Of a DNA stretch of 64,000 bases, positions 49,069 to 58,091 are shown piece after piece (the stretch's first letter is position 1; the number at the start of each line of letters is the position of its first letter). This DNA comes from Gimesia chilikensis (GTDB taxonomy: Bacteria > Planctomycetota > Planctomycetia > Planctomycetales > Planctomycetaceae), in the NCBI RefSeq assembly GCF_007744075.1, contig NZ_CP036266.1:5999748-6063747 (forward strand). Reading direction: 5' to 3'. The position numbers and the translations under genes were made by a program. Below the pieces are notes generated by a model. It was given only the letters and a program-made list of their open reading frames with translations, searched no databases and was not told the origin of the DNA.

Positions 49069-50759
49069 GCCTGCAGGAAATTCCCCCGGAGTTTGACGAA
49101 CTCCTGAATCAGTTTCTGGAAGACGAGCTCTCTGCAGACGAGTTTGCCGCCTTCGAAAAGACGTTGCGGGAGAATCCCCAGGCGCGGACTTACTATTTCG
49201 ACGTACTGGATGTCAATTCCGGCATCGCCAGAAACCGTACCGATCGACTTCGTGAACTCGATAGAGTGATCCTGCAGGGAATCAAGGCTCCTCAGCCGGC
49301 TCAAGAGACTGCGACTTCGCCCACCAGTCGCAGTGGCGGACATGCCGTCGCATTTCTCCTGGTAGCAGCAGCTTCGGTTTCAGTCCTTCTGCTCACAGAA
49401 TGGATCATGACCGGCCACTTCTTCTGGAATCAACCCGAGCAGGTCGTACAACCAGACAATAAAGCCAGTGAAGATCCTCCGCTGGCATTGAGCGATTCTT
49501 ACGTCGCCACACTTTCACGGTCCTTTGACTGCAAATGGGGAAATGAAAACCCGCCACGTTTCTCCGGCCAGAGACTGCTCTCCAAAAATTTAACCCTGCT
49601 GCAAGGCATCGCGGAATTCCGCTTTGACAGCGGCGTCAGGCTCGTACTGGAAGGACCGACGACCATCAGCATCGATTCTGCGACCTGTGCGAAAATCGCC
49701 TCCGGTTCGGTGGTGCTGCACGGTTACGAATCTTCTCCCGAGTTTGAACTGGTGACCCCGCAGGCTCGCTTCTATGACATCGGCACCGAGTATGGTGCCA
49801 AAGTCGCTGAAGACGGGGGAACCGAGCTGCATGTTTTCCAGGGAGCGGTTCGCGTTCAGCCTGGAATTGAGCTGGCTCAGATTTCCGCTCCCCTGGTCGT
49901 GAATGAGGGAAATGCCCGCCTGATCGAACCAGAAACCAATAAGGAAATCAACCTCGAACCAACGCGATTCAAACGCGAAGTTCCCGGCCAACCCAAGGCC
50001 CTGACCGCGGTCCGCAAGGAACTGCTGGCCTATGACAGTTTTCATCCCCCGAAAATTGCCGACCCGGCTCGCTTCTCTGACTGGCGTAATTCCGGTTTCG
50101 GCTGGACAACCCCCTGGCGCAGCCGGGCGCAAAAACTGAGCGAAGCCCCAGGAAAAAGCCTGCCCCAGCTTTCGCTTCAACCTGATCAGAAATCCAAAGA
50201 CCAAACCGGCAGCATTGAACTGGAACGGGGCAACACCGCCTGGCGATCCCTGGAAAAACCGATTCGTCTCGATACAGATGTGCTGTACTACGTCAGCTTC
50301 TTCATCCAGCAGGCTGCAGAACCAACGGCGGCAGGACTCCATTACGGGAATATTTCGCTGCAGTCCGATCAGATCGATAAACTGACCGGTCAACGAGACA
50401 AGATCATGTTTGGGGTGAATTCCCAGAATTACCCCACCCTGCTACTGAAAGGGCAGACCCAGGAAAAAGCACCTCCCCTTCTGCCGGAAACGACTTACTT
50501 TTATGTAGCGAAAATCGTCGCCAGCGAGAATGCCCCCGACCAGATTTTCCTGCGTGTCTTTTATGAAGATGAAACCATTCCCGATCAGGAACCGCTGATC
50601 TGGACCTGCGTCTCCACGCCCTTCAAAGATTCCAACATCTACCCCCACCTTCGTATCCATGCCGGCAAATCCAGTAAATACCGGTTTGATGAACTACGAA
50701 TCGGGTCTTCCTGGGAGTCTGTTGTGAATTTCCAGGACCCCAACAAGCTGCCTGAATAG
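49065..50759 (+). CDS. FecR-domain transmembrane protein, probable anti-sigma factor
   Basis: A 564-residue membrane protein. The cytoplasmic N-terminus (1-90) has an anti-sigma-like helical domain (LLNQFLEDELSADEFAAFEK). A single transmembrane helix spans about 93-113. The extracytoplasmic part has a FecR-like domain (about 150-290: GVRLVLEGPTTISIDSA, VTPQARFYDIGTEYGAKV, VFQGAVRV) and then a beta-rich, LamG-like C-terminal domain (about 330-560). ATG 49065 overlaps the sigma stop (ATGA), with AGGAGG ten bases upstream. A GTG- or TTG-type longer frame from 49026 is not needed. It likely holds the sigma factor at the membrane until an external ligand binds. Confidence 0.85.
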   Translation: MSLQEIPPEFDELLNQFLEDELSADEFAAFEKTLRENPQARTYYFDVLDVNSGIARNRTDRLRELDRVILQGIKAPQPAQETATSPTSRSGGHAVAFLLVAAASVSVLLLTEWIMTGHFFWNQPEQVVQPDNKASEDPPLALSDSYVATLSRSFDCKWGNENPPRFSGQRLLSKNLTLLQGIAEFRFDSGVRLVLEGPTTISIDSATCAKIASGSVVLHGYESSPEFELVTPQARFYDIGTEYGAKVAEDGGTELHVFQGAVRVQPGIELAQISAPLVVNEGNARLIEPETNKEINLEPTRFKREVPGQPKALTAVRKELLAYDSFHPPKIADPARFSDWRNSGFGWTTPWRSRAQKLSEAPGKSLPQLSLQPDQKSKDQTGSIELERGNTAWRSLEKPIRLDTDVLYYVSFFIQQAAEPTAAGLHYGNISLQSDQIDKLTGQRDKIMFGVNSQNYPTLLLKGQTQEKAPPLLPETTYFYVAKIVASENAPDQIFLRVFYEDETIPDQEPLIWTCVSTPFKDSNIYPHLRIHAGKSSKYRFDELRIGSSWESVVNFQDPNKLPE

Positions 50760-50820
50760 AGTCTCTCTCATCAAGTCCCGTTGATACAACGAACGCGAAC
50801 CGAGGGAAATCCCTGTAACC

Positions 50821-50863
50821 GAGTGAGCAATAAATCCCTTACCGATGCGCTCACTCAGCTCTT
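50821..50863 (+). terminator. Possible terminator after the sigma/FecR operon
   Basis: GAGTGAGC (50821-50828) pairs with GCTCACTC (50849-50856) around a 20-base loop, followed by AGCTCTTTTC. The long loop makes it a moderate candidate. Confidence 0.5.
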
Positions 50864-50999
50864 TTCACAAAAAATTAAAAAATGATTGTTTTCCTGAGTA
50901 GGTTTTATCGAGGGCAGAACAATTACCTGACAGCAGGCAAATGTTTTGTGGATCCAAGGGTAGTTTGAGTTCGTACTATCCCACTAGTCCCTGAACGGC

Positions 51000-51029
51000 G
51001 GGGGTCATGCACGTGACGGCATGGCCCCC
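51000..51029 (+). terminator. GC-rich hairpin between convergent units
   Basis: GGGGGTCATGC (51000-51010) pairs with GCATGGCCCCC (51019-51029), with one T-G wobble, around an eight-base loop, and TTCTTATTT follows. It is placed before the convergent regulator gene. It could be a second, stronger stop for the sigma/FecR transcript. Confidence 0.55.
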
Positions 51030-51060
51030 TTCTTATTTGATACACAGCGTATTTTGAGAA

Positions 51061-51735
51061 TCAGATCAGATCCTCAAACTGCTGTCGGATCAACACGCGG
51101 GCATGTTCCCGATCCTGCCTGCGAATGGCACTGGCCAGTTCCGCATGCTCCCAGACGATCCGTGCAGATCTACCTGAATCCAGGCGGTCAATTTCCGGCA
51201 GACTATGAAAATACTCCGCAAGAATCTGCTGCATGCCGGCGACATATTTGGAACCGGTCATCTCCAGCACCAGGGAGTGAAACGCCAGATCCAGCTCAAC
51301 TGATCGCTCCCATTCCTGATCTTCCAGGCAGGACTGCATCTCAGCTACCAGCGCATCCAACTGGTCCATCTGTGATTCCGTCGCATTCTTGACCGCCAGC
51401 TCGATCGCACCGATTTCTAATACATACCGCAGCAATTTCAGTTCATCACGTTCATGCGATGAGACAGTGAGCAGCGGCAGACTTTCCGATAACAGCTGAA
51501 CCAGGTCCGGCCGCCTCACGACCAGCCCTTTGCGCTGCTTCCCATCCAGAATCCCCAGGGCACGCAGGCGACTGACAGCCTCCCGGACGATCGTCCTTGA
51601 AACCTGATATTCTTCAGCCAGTTGCCCTTCCGTCATAAACACATGGCCCGCCGGCAGCTGCTCCTCAGCGATGCGCGTACGGATTTGCTCAGCCAGTCGG
51701 GTCGCCATCGTATTTTGCGAAGAATCGGTTTTCAT
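51061..51735 (-). CDS. GntR-family (FCD) transcriptional regulator
   Basis: A 224-residue repressor or activator. The N-terminal winged helix (about 10-75) has MTEGQLAEEYQVSRTIVREA and the following SRLRALGIL. The C-terminal FCD domain (about 90-220) is all-helical and carries the metal/ligand residues LDLAFHSLV and WEHAELASAI. FCD regulators typically sense sugar acids or other small carboxylates. It is transcribed divergently from an aldolase gene, so that operon is its likely target, with an inverted repeat at 51784-51801 as possible operator. ATG 51735 is chosen over a TTG at 51753; neither has a good ribosome binding site. A shorter start at 51708 is possible. Confidence 0.9.
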   Translation of the reverse strand: MKTDSSQNTMATRLAEQIRTRIAEEQLPAGHVFMTEGQLAEEYQVSRTIVREAVSRLRALGILDGKQRKGLVVRRPDLVQLLSESLPLLTVSSHERDELKLLRYVLEIGAIELAVKNATESQMDQLDALVAEMQSCLEDQEWERSVELDLAFHSLVLEMTGSKYVAGMQQILAEYFHSLPEIDRLDSGRSARIVWEHAELASAIRRQDREHARVLIRQQFEDLI

Positions 51736-51783
51736 GCCGATATTATCATACAATTAAAACCCACATGTCAATTATCTCAGCCT

Positions 51784-51801
51784 GGAGATCTGCCTATCTC
51801 C
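51784..51801. promoter_or_regulatory. Candidate operator for the GntR regulator
   Basis: A perfect inverted repeat GGAGAT-CTGCCT-ATCTCC between the divergent regulator and aldolase genes, about 50 bases before the regulator start. Size and placement suit a dimeric GntR protein. It is only an inference that this regulator binds here. Confidence 0.4.
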
Positions 51802-51953
51802 TCATAAAACAGAGAATTATGTTATTTTAGACTCATTCCAGACTCACCTCCGATGAGCCTTGCAGTTTTTTTTATCCTACAATATTTTATGATTGTTAAC
51901 ACCGTCAGCTTCCAATCACCGCCGCGTGCCATCGTTGACAAAGGAAATCCTTA

Positions 51954-52802
51954 ATGCGAATCAGTCGCGTCAAACAGAAACTCAACCAGAATAAACCGGT
52001 CCTCTTTACCCAGCTGCATCTGCTAGACCCCAGCGTCTTTGAACTGACCAGCCTGATGGGCTTCGATGGCATCTGGATGGACATGGAACATCACACCTAC
52101 AGTGTGGAGACCGCCAACCAGTTAATGCGGGCAGCCCGGATCGGAAGTTCTGACATTCTGGCCCGGCCGGCCAACGGCGAGTTCATGCGACTGGGACGCA
52201 TGCTGGAAGCGGGTGCCCAGGGCATCATGTACCCGCGCTGCAGCAGCGCAGAAGAAGCAGCGGAAGTGGTGAAATGGTCCAAGTTTGCCCCTCTGGGAAA
52301 ACGGGGATTCGACGGCGGCAATCCGGACATGCCTTATTGCACGATGCCGATGGGTGAGTACATTCAGCAGGCAAACGAAAATACATTTATCATCATCCAG
52401 CTGGAAGAACAGGCAGCGGTCGACCAGGCGGAAGCCATTGCAGCAGTCCCGGGAGTTGATGCACTGATGCTGGGGCCGGGTGACTTCTCGATCCTGGAAG
52501 GCTTCCCCGGACAATTTGACCATCCACGCCTCCAGGCTGCCATCGACGCCATTGCTGCCGCCGCCGCAAACCAGGGCAAACACTGGGGCATGCCGACCTT
52601 TAACACCGAACACGCACAAGTACTGCTCAGCAAAGGTGCCCGGCTGTTGTTCCACATGGCGGATATTATTTTCATCAAGAATGGCCTGGAACTGATGCAG
52701 CAGCAGTTCAGCCAGATTGGGTTCACGTTCGATAATCAGCTCAACAAACCAGCCACAGCCTACCTGGAGGGCAAGAGTGATGAACAGCAAGCTTCCCGAT
52801 GA
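51954..52802 (+). CDS. HpcH/HpaI-type aldolase
   Basis: A 282-residue class II aldolase family member, paralogous to the one at 28187. Active-site residues are kept: His46 in WMDMEHH, Arg71 in LARPANG, metal ligands Glu151 (IIQLEEQ) and Asp177 (LGPGDFS). It is about 25 residues longer at the C-terminus. AAGGA precedes ATG 51954. The end overlaps the next gene by 23 bases, so the two are coupled. The regulator type and the downstream amidohydrolase-aminotransferase suggest catabolism or synthesis of an amino or keto sugar-acid; the actual substrate is unknown. Confidence 0.88.
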   Translation: MRISRVKQKLNQNKPVLFTQLHLLDPSVFELTSLMGFDGIWMDMEHHTYSVETANQLMRAARIGSSDILARPANGEFMRLGRMLEAGAQGIMYPRCSSAEEAAEVVKWSKFAPLGKRGFDGGNPDMPYCTMPMGEYIQQANENTFIIIQLEEQAAVDQAEAIAAVPGVDALMLGPGDFSILEGFPGQFDHPRLQAAIDAIAAAAANQGKHWGMPTFNTEHAQVLLSKGARLLFHMADIIFIKNGLELMQQQFSQIGFTFDNQLNKPATAYLEGKSDEQQASR

Positions 52803-55116
52803 CAAGACACTCTTCGACCAGCAACTGAAGCAGTTTATACCCCCGGGCAGCTTCGACGCCCATGCCCACTTCTATCGCCCCCAGGATGCTATTGCTGGAC
52901 TGCCCTCCTCTGCTGAAAATGCACAGGGCTTCTCCGGCTGGCAGGAATACTGTGACAAGCAGGAACCCTGGATGGGCTCGCTCCGCCCCTCTGCGGGCCT
53001 GTTCTTTGCGATTCCGAATCCCAAACTGGAACGGGACGGGGCCAACGAGTACGTCCTCAATCAAATCAAAGATCAGCCCGGTTCGCGTGCCCTGCTACTG
53101 GTCACCCCCGCAGACGATCCCGCTGAAGTCGAAGCCAAAATCAAAGCAGGCCCCTACAGTGGATTCAAGGTCTATCATGTCTACGCCGACCGCCCAGACA
53201 CCCTGGAAGCGGAGCCCCAGGAATTCATACCGGAATGGGCCTGGGAACTGTCCGAACAATATAGTCTGGCTATCATGCTGCACATGGTCCGCGCCCGTGC
53301 TGTCGCAGATCCAGTCAATCAGAGCTATATCCGCAACCGTTGCCTGCAGTACCCCAACGCAAAACTGATCCTGGCGCATGCCGCCCGTGGCTTCTGTGGT
53401 AATCATACCACCGAAGGCATCGCCTCTCTGCGCGGTCTGGATAACGTCTTCTTCGACACCTCCGCCGTCTGTGAAGCGCAACCTTTCGAAGCCATTCTCC
53501 GCGAGTTCGGCACTACCCGCCTGATGTTTGGAACCGACTTCTCCGTCAGCGAACTTACGGGACGCTGCGTGAGTATCGGCGATGGCTTTCTCTGGCTGGG
53601 GGATCAGAACGTTAACTGGGAAACATCCAAGTTTGCCCAACCGGCGCGTGTGGGACTCGAATCCCTGCTGGCCCTCAAACAGGCCTGCCACACACTCAGA
53701 CTGAATGATGCCGACGTCGAACGTATTTTCGGCACCAACGCACGGCAGATGCTGGGCATCCAGACTGCCTCCCCGCAGAATCAGACCCAGGAAACCTATC
53801 GACGTGCGAAGCAGTTGATTCCCGGCGGCACACAGTTACTCAGCAAGCGTCCCGAAATGTTTGCCCCGGACTGCTGGCCCGGCTATTACCGGGAAGCCAG
53901 CGGCTGCGAAGTGATTGACCTCGACGGTAGAAAGTATCACGATCTGGCGACGTCCGGAATCGGCTCCTGCCTGCTGGGCTATCGCGACCCCGATGTGACT
54001 GACGCTGTCGTACGACGGGTGCAGCTCGGCTCCATGAGTTCGCTGAATGCCCCGGAAGAAGTCGAACTCGCTGCACTGCTGACGGAACTGCATCCCTGGT
54101 CCGACCAGACCCGCTTCTGTCGCACCGGCGGCGAATCGATGTCGATCGCTGTTCGAATCGCCCGCGCCTCGACCGGCCGCGATGAGGTCGCTTTGTGCGG
54201 CTATCACGGATGGAGCGACTGGTACCTGGCCACCAACCTGCCCCGCAAGTCAGCCGAAACGGGAACCACTCTCGACAAGCACCTGCTGCCCGGCCTGGAA
54301 CCGGCGGGCGTTCCCATGGGACTGGCAGAGACGACACACCCTTTCACCTACAACGATATCGATGCCCTGAAACAGATCGTGAAGGAACGCGGTTCAAAAC
54401 TGGCTGCTGTCGTAATGGAACCCACGCGCTACACTCACCCCGAACCAGGCTTTCTGGAAGCGGTTCGCGAGATCTGTGACGAGTGCGGGGCGGTGCTGGT
54501 GATCGATGAAATCACCACCGGCTGGCGACTGACGCTGGGCGGCGCACATCTGCATTACGGAATCGAGCCTGATATCGCCGTGTTTGCAAAAGCACTCGGC
54601 AACGGACACCCGATTGCAGCCATCATCGGCAGGCGGAGTGTCATGGATGCCGCCGAGAACTCTTTCATCTCCAGCACTTACTGGACCGAAGGCGTCGGTC
54701 CGACAGCGGCGCTGGCGACCATCAAAAAAATGCGGTCTGTCGATGTCCGTCAGCACATTAACCAGATCGGGGAAGCGTTTCGTGCCGGCTGGAGCGAGCT
54801 GGGAGCACGCCATCAACTGCCCGTCAAAGTCTTCGGGCATGCAGTTCTGCTGCATCATACGTTCGACCATCCTCAGGCTGCCGAACTGGGGACGCTGTTT
54901 ACGATTCGCATGCTGGATCACGGTTTCCTGACCGGCAGTGGATTCTATCCGACACTCGCCCATGAGCAGCGGCATGTCGACGCATACTTCCAGGCAGCAG
55001 ACGCCGTGTTCGCCGAACTGAAGCAGGCACTTGACCAGGATGACTTAATGGCGCGATTGAGTACTCCGATCCGACACTCCGGATTTGCCCGGCTGACCCC
55101 CAGCCCGAAAAGCTGA
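52780..55116 (+). CDS. Fused amidohydrolase and class III aminotransferase
   Basis: A 778-residue two-domain enzyme. Residues about 20-325 form an amidohydrolase_2-type TIM barrel: metal motif HAH (28-30), LILAHAARGF, and FGTDFS with a likely catalytic Asp. Residues about 335-778 form a PLP-dependent class III aminotransferase resembling glutamate-1-semialdehyde aminomutase: GGTQLLSKRPE, GYHGWSDWY, VIDEITTGWR, and Lys604 in FAKALGNGHP as the Schiff-base lysine. A STYWTEGVGPTA segment near the phosphate site follows. ATG 52780 has GGAGGG eight bases upstream and lies inside the aldolase gene; a longer frame from 52717 was rejected. The fusion implies that hydrolysis and transamination (or amino-group migration) are consecutive steps on one substrate. 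Confidence 0.85.
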   Translation: MNSKLPDDKTLFDQQLKQFIPPGSFDAHAHFYRPQDAIAGLPSSAENAQGFSGWQEYCDKQEPWMGSLRPSAGLFFAIPNPKLERDGANEYVLNQIKDQPGSRALLLVTPADDPAEVEAKIKAGPYSGFKVYHVYADRPDTLEAEPQEFIPEWAWELSEQYSLAIMLHMVRARAVADPVNQSYIRNRCLQYPNAKLILAHAARGFCGNHTTEGIASLRGLDNVFFDTSAVCEAQPFEAILREFGTTRLMFGTDFSVSELTGRCVSIGDGFLWLGDQNVNWETSKFAQPARVGLESLLALKQACHTLRLNDADVERIFGTNARQMLGIQTASPQNQTQETYRRAKQLIPGGTQLLSKRPEMFAPDCWPGYYREASGCEVIDLDGRKYHDLATSGIGSCLLGYRDPDVTDAVVRRVQLGSMSSLNAPEEVELAALLTELHPWSDQTRFCRTGGESMSIAVRIARASTGRDEVALCGYHGWSDWYLATNLPRKSAETGTTLDKHLLPGLEPAGVPMGLAETTHPFTYNDIDALKQIVKERGSKLAAVVMEPTRYTHPEPGFLEAVREICDECGAVLVIDEITTGWRLTLGGAHLHYGIEPDIAVFAKALGNGHPIAAIIGRRSVMDAAENSFISSTYWTEGVGPTAALATIKKMRSVDVRQHINQIGEAFRAGWSELGARHQLPVKVFGHAVLLHHTFDHPQAAELGTLFTIRMLDHGFLTGSGFYPTLAHEQRHVDAYFQAADAVFAELKQALDQDDLMARLSTPIRHSGFARLTPSPKS

Positions 55117-55181
55117 ATCAGCCGCTGGACGCAGTGAGGTTGAGGGATCACAGTTGATCCCCGTGCTGTGTCAGCACTCAC

Positions 55182-55373
55182 CTATTTTAACTGGTCGAGC
55201 GATATGAAATTCGGTGCGGAAGAAGATTCTGAACTCGAAGGACAGCCGCTGCAGGAGCCGCCGGCACAGCCCGGGCGTTGTTTGAAAAAATGTACCAGAC
55301 GTCGCAGAATGCACAATCCGGCTGTCGCGACGCAGAGTAATACGATCACCAGTTGCCAGTCGATCTGATTCAT
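55182..55373 (-). CDS. FeoB-associated Cys-rich membrane protein
   Basis: A 63-residue protein with one N-terminal transmembrane helix (about 5-23, LVIVLLCVATAGLCIL), a basic stretch (RRLVHFFKQRPG) and a Cys-rich motif, GCAGGSCSGCP. This is the typical form of the small FeoB-associated protein that often ends feo operons, in a FeoC-like or metal-handling role. GAGGTG stands five bases before ATG 55373. It is 60 bases downstream of feoB on the same strand, so it is the third gene of the feo operon. Confidence 0.9.
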   Translation of the reverse strand: MNQIDWQLVIVLLCVATAGLCILRRLVHFFKQRPGCAGGSCSGCPSSSESSSAPNFISLDQLK

Positions 55374-55433
55374 TGTTTCACCTCATTCATAATGAGTACC
55401 TGATACCTTAGCAGAGCCTCGGAGACACTACTG

Positions 55434-57719
55434 TCAGATCAGTAACATTCCCACCTGATAGCAGACCAGTGCTCCCAGGTAGGCCAGCGTGGTCATATAT
55501 GTAAAGGAGACGGCCGGCCAGAACCAGCTGTTGGTTTCGCGACGCATTACCATTAAAGTCGCAGCGCACTGCGCACACAGGGCAAAGAAGACCATGATGG
55601 AGACCGCCACCGGAATATTGAAGACCTTACTGCCATCGGGCCAGGTCGCGGATCGAATGGAACCGATCAGCCCTTCGTCATCTTCGCCCACATCACCACC
55701 CAGACTGTAGATCGTCCCCAGAGTCGAGATAATCACTTCACGCGCGGGGAAGGATGCGATAACCCCTACCCCGATTTTCCAGTCCCAGCCCAGCGGTTTG
55801 ACAACTGGTGCGATAAAATGTCCTGCCTGTCCCAGAAAACTGTTTTCTACCAGCTGGCTGCTGATCTGATTCTGTTTCTCCGCCAGGATCTCCTGTTCTG
55901 CACTGAGTTCGGCCTGCTGTGCCTGCAGGCCTTTGACGGCAGCCGGCTCCAGTACCTCCGCATCAGCGATCTGTGTTTCCAGCTCTGCCAGTGAAGCGTC
56001 AATGGTTTCCAGTCGGGTTTCCACTTTGAACTGTTCGGTGTGGTCGCCCGGGAAATATCCGGCGGCCCAGATCAGAATCGATGTAGCAAAAATCAACGTT
56101 CCGGCTTTGACCACAAAGGACTTGGCCCGGTTATACACACGATAAAACACGTGCCGGGGAGAAGGCCACTTGTAACCAGGCAGTTCCATCACGAAGGGAG
56201 CGACTTCTCCTTTGAAGCAGATCCGCTTGAGGAACCAGGCGACTGGAATCGCGATCAGGGCGCCAATCGAGGACATCGCGAACAGCACGATTCCCTGCAA
56301 TGAGACAAGAGGACTGCCTGCGATCGAAAAGTAAACAATATTCGGAATAAAGGCCGCGATGAACAGAGTGTAAACGGGCCAGCGGGCCGAGCAACTCATC
56401 AGGGGAGCGACCAGAATTGTCGTGAGACGTTCGTGACGGTTCTCGATCACCCGGGTCGCCATGATCCCGGGGACGGCACAGGCAAAGGACGACATCAGTG
56501 GAATAAACGACTTCCCACTCAGCCCCAGGCTGCGCATCAGGCGGTCCATGATGTATGCAGCCCGCGCCATGTAACCACTGTCTTCCAGAACGGCGATGAA
56601 GAAATAGAGGATCACGATCTGCGGCAGAAAGATGAGCACTCCTCCCACCCCGGCAATCACACCATCGACCAGCAGGCTACGCAGGGGACCGGGACCGACC
56701 AGTGCCTGGGCTGTCTCTTCCACAATACCCTGACCTGATTCGATATACTCCATCGCGGGACCAGCCCAGGTGAAGACTGACTGGAAGACAAAGAACATCA
56801 GAAGGAAAAAGAACAGAAATCCGAGGACCGGGTGAGTCAGCCAGCGGTCAATTTTATCGGATACTGTCTCCTGATGATCCTGGGGATGTGTGAGTACGCC
56901 GCTTAACTGCTCCCGTGCCCAGGCATACCGCACACGGGCTTCCATCGCGGGCACTACACACCCCGACTCTTTCAAGCGGGTGCGGGATTCATGCAGCTGA
57001 TCAATCAGGCCGTTCTGAGTATGATCCTCGAAATAAGCTTCCACATAGCCGCCGACATCCAGCAGCAGTCGATCGACCAAAAAATCGGGTGGCGTCTGAT
57101 TCTCTTCGTTTTTCAGCTTCTCCTGCAACAGTTTCCGCTCTGCATAAAAATTCTCGGGAAACAGTTGCTGTGCTGTATGTTGGCGACCGGGTTCAATCTC
57201 CAGGATCGCCTGTTTCACATCGGCGATCCCGACGCCATGATGCGCCTCCGTGCAGATGACGGGAACATTTAACTTCTTTGACAGACCGGCCGCATCAATC
57301 TCAATTCCGCGCGAGCGGGCCAGGTCGTACATATTTAGTACGAGGATTACCGGAATCGTCAGGTCCATAATCTGGCTGAAGAGATACAGATTGCGCTCCA
57401 GATTAGAGGCATCCGCGATACAGATAATCGCATCGGGCCGATCGACCTGTTTCTGGCGTCCCAATAGTACGTCGACAGCGACCATTTCATCGATCGAACG
57501 GGGAGCCAGACTGTAGGTACCCGGCAGGTCAACCAGATCCAGCTCACGTCCCTCCCAATGTACGTGCCCCACCTTCTTTTCGACGGTCACTCCGGGAAAG
57601 TTACCGATATGAGCATGTCCGCCGGAAAGCAGGTTAAACAGAGTACTTTTACCGGTATTCGGATTACCGATAATGGCAACCGTCATTTTTTTCTGTGAGG
57701 TAGCAGGGGAGTTGATCAT
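55434..57719 (-). CDS. feoB: Ferrous iron transporter B
   Basis: A 761-residue inner-membrane Fe(II) transporter. The N-terminal G domain has GNPNTGKST (18-26), DLPG (64-67) and NMYD (129-132), followed by a helical regulatory domain. The membrane part has the gate-like motifs CAVPGIMATR and CSARWPVYTLF, then SFPAREVIISTLGT and a final pair of helices. Around 560-625 there is a predicted coiled-coil insertion (ETRLETIDASLAELETQIAD) between membrane helices. The start is uncertain: ATG 57719 is used, but no good ribosome binding site exists, and a Met 11 codons later (MTVAIIG) is an alternative. It follows feoA by 77 bases. Confidence 0.95.
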   Translation of the reverse strand: MINSPATSQKKMTVAIIGNPNTGKSTLFNLLSGGHAHIGNFPGVTVEKKVGHVHWEGRELDLVDLPGTYSLAPRSIDEMVAVDVLLGRQKQVDRPDAIICIADASNLERNLYLFSQIMDLTIPVILVLNMYDLARSRGIEIDAAGLSKKLNVPVICTEAHHGVGIADVKQAILEIEPGRQHTAQQLFPENFYAERKLLQEKLKNEENQTPPDFLVDRLLLDVGGYVEAYFEDHTQNGLIDQLHESRTRLKESGCVVPAMEARVRYAWAREQLSGVLTHPQDHQETVSDKIDRWLTHPVLGFLFFFLLMFFVFQSVFTWAGPAMEYIESGQGIVEETAQALVGPGPLRSLLVDGVIAGVGGVLIFLPQIVILYFFIAVLEDSGYMARAAYIMDRLMRSLGLSGKSFIPLMSSFACAVPGIMATRVIENRHERLTTILVAPLMSCSARWPVYTLFIAAFIPNIVYFSIAGSPLVSLQGIVLFAMSSIGALIAIPVAWFLKRICFKGEVAPFVMELPGYKWPSPRHVFYRVYNRAKSFVVKAGTLIFATSILIWAAGYFPGDHTEQFKVETRLETIDASLAELETQIADAEVLEPAAVKGLQAQQAELSAEQEILAEKQNQISSQLVENSFLGQAGHFIAPVVKPLGWDWKIGVGVIASFPAREVIISTLGTIYSLGGDVGEDDEGLIGSIRSATWPDGSKVFNIPVAVSIMVFFALCAQCAATLMVMRRETNSWFWPAVSFTYMTTLAYLGALVCYQVGMLLI

Positions 57720-57796
57720 GAACTTAAAATCAGAAAGCGGCGCTTTCGGCTGGAGGGATCGACTGGTTGTCTTCCGACGCAATGAGGAGACTCGAA

Positions 57797-58021
57797 TTAA
57801 ACGAGTTCAATCTCGACACACCGGGCTTCGTTCAGACGTAAAGAAAGTCGATAGCCACGAATCGCAAATTCAAGCGGGTCACCCAGAGGCGCTTTTCCCA
57901 GCAACTGAATCTGCTCACCGTCGATCAAACCCATCTCCATCAGCCGGATGGAAATCGCATCCTCACCGGTAATGTTGGTAATGCGTGCGATCTGGCCTTT
58001 TACGATCTCGTTTAACGTCAT
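57797..58021 (-). CDS. feoA: Ferrous iron transport protein A
   Basis: A 74-residue SH3-like protein needed for FeoB activity, acting in the cytoplasm near the G domain. It shows the usual signature of a MTLNEI start, then RLMEMGLIDGEQIQLLGKAPLGDPLEFAIRG, ending in the VEIEL strand. ATG 58021 has a GTAAAGAG sequence just upstream. It is the first gene of the feo operon, with a promoter and operator at 58092-58120. Confidence 0.95.
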   Translation of the reverse strand: MTLNEIVKGQIARITNITGEDAISIRLMEMGLIDGEQIQLLGKAPLGDPLEFAIRGYRLSLRLNEARCVEIELV

Positions 58022-58091
58022 CTCTTTACTGGTCTCAACTTAAAGGGATACAGCCACATGCGATTGATATACGATTCGCTCGGAACACTCT

